Shown piece after piece: positions 61,317-64,000 of a stretch of DNA of 64,000 nucleotides. The DNA is from Bradyrhizobium erythrophlei (GTDB taxonomy: Bacteria > Pseudomonadota > Alphaproteobacteria > Rhizobiales > Xanthobacteraceae), in NCBI RefSeq assembly GCF_900129425.1, contig NZ_LT670817.1, forward strand, positions 3,038,001 to 3,102,000. Reading direction: 5' to 3'. Every line of letters begins with the position of its first letter. Position 1 is the first letter of the stretch. The notes under the pieces are model-generated. The model had not been told where the DNA came from, searched no databases, and was given only the letters and a program-made list of their open reading frames with translations. Made by a program: the position numbers and the translations under genes.

Positions 61317-64000
61317 GTGACCGCAATCGAGAAATCGACCTTTGCCGAACCGGCATCGGCGACGAGCGGCTTGCAGGGCTACGACCTCGAAGGCGCCAGC
61401 AACAACAAGCGCACGTTCTATCGCCATGGCGGCAAGATCACGCTTGGCCCCGAGAAGTGCGAGGAGCCTGACGTCGAGAAGCAGGCGCCGATCCTTGCCG
61501 CCGGTTTCGCGCTCGTCACCGACGAGGGCAAGGCGCTGTTCCTCAAGCGCAGCGGCGGCGATGGCGGCGACCACGCCGGCGAGTGGTGCTTCCCGGGAGG
61601 GAAGATCGAGCCGGGCGAGACGGCCTTGCAGGCCGCGATCCGCGAGACGTTCGAAGAGATCAGCTTCAGGCTCGATCCCGAGGGCGACCGCGTCGAGGTC
61701 TGCCGCGTCACGCTCAACGGTGTCGACTTTACCACCTTCTTCCAGCGCGTCGACGAGTTCGAGCCCAAGCTCGACCATGAACACACAGCGTTTCGCTGGG
61801 CTTCGGTCGAAAAGCCGCCGGAGCCGCTGCATCCCGGCGTTCGCGCCTCGCTGCCGCTGGTGATTTCGCAGGCGATCGACACGACTATGAAGGTCGCCAA
61901 GGGCGAGAAGCGCACGCTCTACATCAAGCGCCGGCTGCGAAACGCCGAGACGCTGAAGCAGTGGGCGGACGCTAACGGCTTTCCGACCACGCTTACCACC
62001 GACGATATGCACGTCACCATCGCGTATTCGCGCGAGCCGGTGGAGTGGGCACAAGTTCCGCGCTCGTCGCAGCCGATCATTCGGATCGAAGGCGGCGCAC
62101 GCACTCTCGATCGTCTCGGCAAGGATGGCGAAGCGCTCGTGCTTCGCTTCTCGTCCGACGATCTCGCCTCGCGTCATCGCGAGATCCACGACGCTGGCGC
62201 CGTCTGGTCGTGGCCTGACTACAAGCCGCACATCACCCTGACCTACCAAGGAGAGGGGCTTCCGCTCGATCGGTTGGTCCCTTGGGACGGCGTGCTCGAA
62301 TTTGGCCCCGAAGAATGGGCCGAAGTCAAAGAAAATTGGATGGCAACCGTCGTCGAGAAATCCGACGCAGGAGAAGTAGAAATGGATAACCTTTCCTTGT
62401 TCGTGCAGCTGCACAAGGTCGATGTCGAGAAGCAGACCGTCTACGGCACTGCGGTCGAAGAAGTGGCCGATCGCGCTGGCGAGATTTTCGACTACGCCAC
62501 CTCCAAGGGCGAGTTCGAGAAGTGGTCGGGCGATATTGAAAAGTCCACGGACGGCAAGTCCAAGGGCAATGTGCGCGCGATGCATGGCAAGGTCGCCGCC
62601 GGCAAACTGACCGACATCGGCTTCGACGACAAGCGCAAGGCGATCGATGTCGCCGCCAAGATCGTCGACAAGGACGAATGGCAGAAGGTTCTGGAGGGTG
62701 TTTACACCGGCTTCTCCATCGGCGGCTCTTATCTCAAGCGCTGGACCGACGGCGATTTGAAGCGCTACACCGCGCGCCCCGCCGAAATTTCGCTGGTCGA
62801 TCTGCCGTGCGTACCGACCGCCACCTTCTCCATCATCAAGGCGGATGGCTCCCAGGAGATGCGCAAGTTCCAGCAGCCCGCTGCGGACGAGCCCGTCACC
62901 ATCAGCAACGAGGCCGTCGCAGAGCGCGCGACCGATCTCGCCAAGGCCGCCGGCGATGCCGGCCAGTGGCTCGCTCATATCGCCGATGCCCGCAAGCAGC
63001 TCGAAGACGAGGTCGCGAAGGCGGCTGAAGCGGCCAAGGTTGTCGAGCCGGTGGTTGTTGACACAGAAGTCAACAAGGACGGTGTGACCGTCGATGCCGA
63101 CGCCGGCCGGACCACTCCCGACGACGTCGAGCAGGTCTGGGTATCCAAGCGCCTGCCCGGTGCGACCTTCGCCAAGAAGGGCGACCTCGCCAAGGCGCTG
63201 CTCGAACTCGACGCCAAGGAAGCGGCTGCCGCCGCTGCCGCGCCGGTGCTTGATGCGCTCAAGGCCGTGACCGGTACCGGCATGGATACTCAGGCCGTGT
63301 CCACGCACAAGGACAAGAACTCCAAGACCAACGTCGAGCACGCATCCGGCAAGACGGACAAGACCAACCCCGAGAAGGTCGACGGCAGGAAGCCGAAGGG
63401 CGCCGACACCAACGTGGAGGCAACCTCCGGCGTCAAGCCCGCCGGCAACAGCGTCAACACCGAACAGACCGACCCGAAGAACAACGAGACGACCGACCTC
63501 TATGGCGGTGCAGACTCGACGGCTGGCAAGCGCGCCCCGATCGAGAGCGTGAAGGATCTCGAGATCGCGCTCAAGTCGCACCAGCCCGGACAGGCCGGTC
63601 TCGCGATGAAGCGTCACCTGATCAAGGCCGCACGCACTCTCGGCTCGATCGACCTGCTGCCGGAAGGCTGGGTCAACAAGGCCGAGAAGGTCGAACTGGA
63701 GAAGGCGGCCGACATCCACTTCGTGGCCGACCTCCTGCACATGCTCGCCTGCGTGGAATGCCTTGAAGAGCGCGCCGAGTTCACCTCGCTGTGGGGCGGC
63801 ATCACCGTTCCGAAGGAGCTGACCGACCGCTTCGGCAGCGCGCTGGTCGAGATCGGCGACATTGTCTCCGACATGCTCGACCTGGTGCTCAACGAAATCC
63901 GCACCGAGGAGGCGAGCGAGGCCTCGAAGGCGGCGGTGTTCGTCGATCTGCTCAAGCGCGGCGCCCGTCACTCGGCTCGCGACAAGGCCATCATCAAGAA
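61317..64000 (+). CDS. Nudix + 2H phosphodiesterase + prohead protease polyprotein (partial)
   Basis: Open to the window end, 894 codons, GTG start with AGAGGAAA upstream. Residues about 65-190 hold a Nudix box (GKIEPGETALQAAIRETFEE, 95-114, with Ser where the family has Gly next). Residues about 200-345 have two HxT motifs, HVT at 232-234 and HIT at 305-307, marking a 2H phosphodiesterase (the fold of 2-prime-5-prime RNA ligases and Acb1-type anti-CBASS enzymes). An in-frame ATG at 62382 with AGGAG upstream starts the XkdF/HK97-like protease: H423 (MHG), S467 (GFSIGG), E490 (EISLVDLPCVPTA). The rest is a helical charged scaffold-like tail. Confidence 0.85.
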   Translation, partial: MTAIEKSTFAEPASATSGLQGYDLEGASNNKRTFYRHGGKITLGPEKCEEPDVEKQAPILAAGFALVTDEGKALFLKRSGGDGGDHAGEWCFPGGKIEPGETALQAAIRETFEEISFRLDPEGDRVEVCRVTLNGVDFTTFFQRVDEFEPKLDHEHTAFRWASVEKPPEPLHPGVRASLPLVISQAIDTTMKVAKGEKRTLYIKRRLRNAETLKQWADANGFPTTLTTDDMHVTIAYSREPVEWAQVPRSSQPIIRIEGGARTLDRLGKDGEALVLRFSSDDLASRHREIHDAGAVWSWPDYKPHITLTYQGEGLPLDRLVPWDGVLEFGPEEWAEVKENWMATVVEKSDAGEVEMDNLSLFVQLHKVDVEKQTVYGTAVEEVADRAGEIFDYATSKGEFEKWSGDIEKSTDGKSKGNVRAMHGKVAAGKLTDIGFDDKRKAIDVAAKIVDKDEWQKVLEGVYTGFSIGGSYLKRWTDGDLKRYTARPAEISLVDLPCVPTATFSIIKADGSQEMRKFQQPAADEPVTISNEAVAERATDLAKAAGDAGQWLAHIADARKQLEDEVAKAAEAAKVVEPVVVDTEVNKDGVTVDADAGRTTPDDVEQVWVSKRLPGATFAKKGDLAKALLELDAKEAAAAAAAPVLDALKAVTGTGMDTQAVSTHKDKNSKTNVEHASGKTDKTNPEKVDGRKPKGADTNVEATSGVKPAGNSVNTEQTDPKNNETTDLYGGADSTAGKRAPIESVKDLEIALKSHQPGQAGLAMKRHLIKAARTLGSIDLLPEGWVNKAEKVELEKAADIHFVADLLHMLACVECLEERAEFTSLWGGITVPKELTDRFGSALVEIGDIVSDMLDLVLNEIRTEEASEASKAAVFVDLLKRGARHSARDKAIIK
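62368..62384 (+). promoter_or_regulatory. Internal ribosome-binding site and in-frame start
   Basis: GCAGGAGAAGTAGAA then ATG at 62382, the start of the protease part, in the frame of the polyprotein. It is a much better SD than that of the GTG at 61317. It would yield a protease without the Nudix and 2H domains. Confidence 0.6.

Noticed and set aside
61053..63971. Uninterrupted 972-codon minus-strand frame opposite the protease gene
   Set aside because: Antisense shadow caused by high GC and codon bias; the plus-strand frame has clear Nudix, 2H and protease motifs. Only its last third (61053-61289) is kept as a doubtful gene.

Overview
The window is part of the genome of a tailed double-stranded DNA phage, probably temperate, infecting an alphaproteobacterium. 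The phage identity rests on terminase small and large subunits, a portal protein and a prohead-protease polyprotein at 55.1-64.0 kb, a recombination module (SSB, annealing-type protein, YqaJ-type exonuclease) and a CI/Cro-like switch. The host guess rests on a GcrA-type cell-cycle regulator, high GC content and secreted proteins of a kind I associate with Bradyrhizobium-like genomes. The host genus is an inference. No integrase, holin, endolysin, major capsid or tail gene is visible, and the window ends inside the protease gene, so the genome continues to the right. Layout: (1) 1-4.6 kb, leftward early genes: two small envelope proteins, ssb, a probable single-strand annealing protein, a coiled-coil protein and a YqaJ exonuclease. 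(2) 4.7-6.0 kb, the switch: a leftward HTH repressor and a rightward Cro-like gene, with 17-bp operators of type TGCACyNANyyGGTGCA placed inside both divergent early promoters. (3) 6.2-14.4 kb, mostly rightward regulation and replication: GcrA, a RuvC-like resolvase, a Toprim primase/RepA-type helicase and small zinc-finger proteins. (4) 40.5 down to 14.66 kb, a leftward block of about 60 mostly tiny genes, ended by a strong terminator at 14611-14648. Recognisable products are a superinfection-immunity-like protein, a large AAA+ ATPase, an adenine methyltransferase, a cytosine-methylase-like protein and an M20/M28-like peptidase. (5) 40.5-42.9 kb, a largely non-coding control region with G-rich repeats, two more operators and iteron-like GGGACAT clusters in and around one gene. 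(6) 42.9-55.0 kb, rightward small genes, a tRNA-Thr, a PAPS-reductase-like protein, a deoxyribosyltransferase-like protein and a lysine-rich basic protein, closed by a terminator. (7) 55.1-64.0 kb, the packaging and head module. The most striking feature is a family of about 33 intergenic RNA hairpins. All share the seven-base loop TTCGCAG, read on the transcribed strand, while their stems of 4 to 12 bp differ from copy to copy and keep pairing by compensatory change. Each usually sits just upstream of a near-identical ribosome-binding site, AAGGAGACC. One copy lies on the plus strand in the same arrangement, so the element follows transcription direction. The second striking feature is the reading frame from 61317 to the window end, which joins a Nudix domain, a two-HxT (2H) phosphodiesterase domain and an HK97/XkdF-like protease, with a strong in-frame internal start before the protease. 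Working model: the repressor shuts the left and right early promoters and perhaps a third promoter near 41.28 kb. The leftward block supplies small host-takeover and protective functions from a long polycistronic RNA whose cistrons are individually punctuated by the hairpin-plus-SD cassette. GcrA and the winged-helix protein may adjust host and late transcription, and the rightward late genes build and fill the head.
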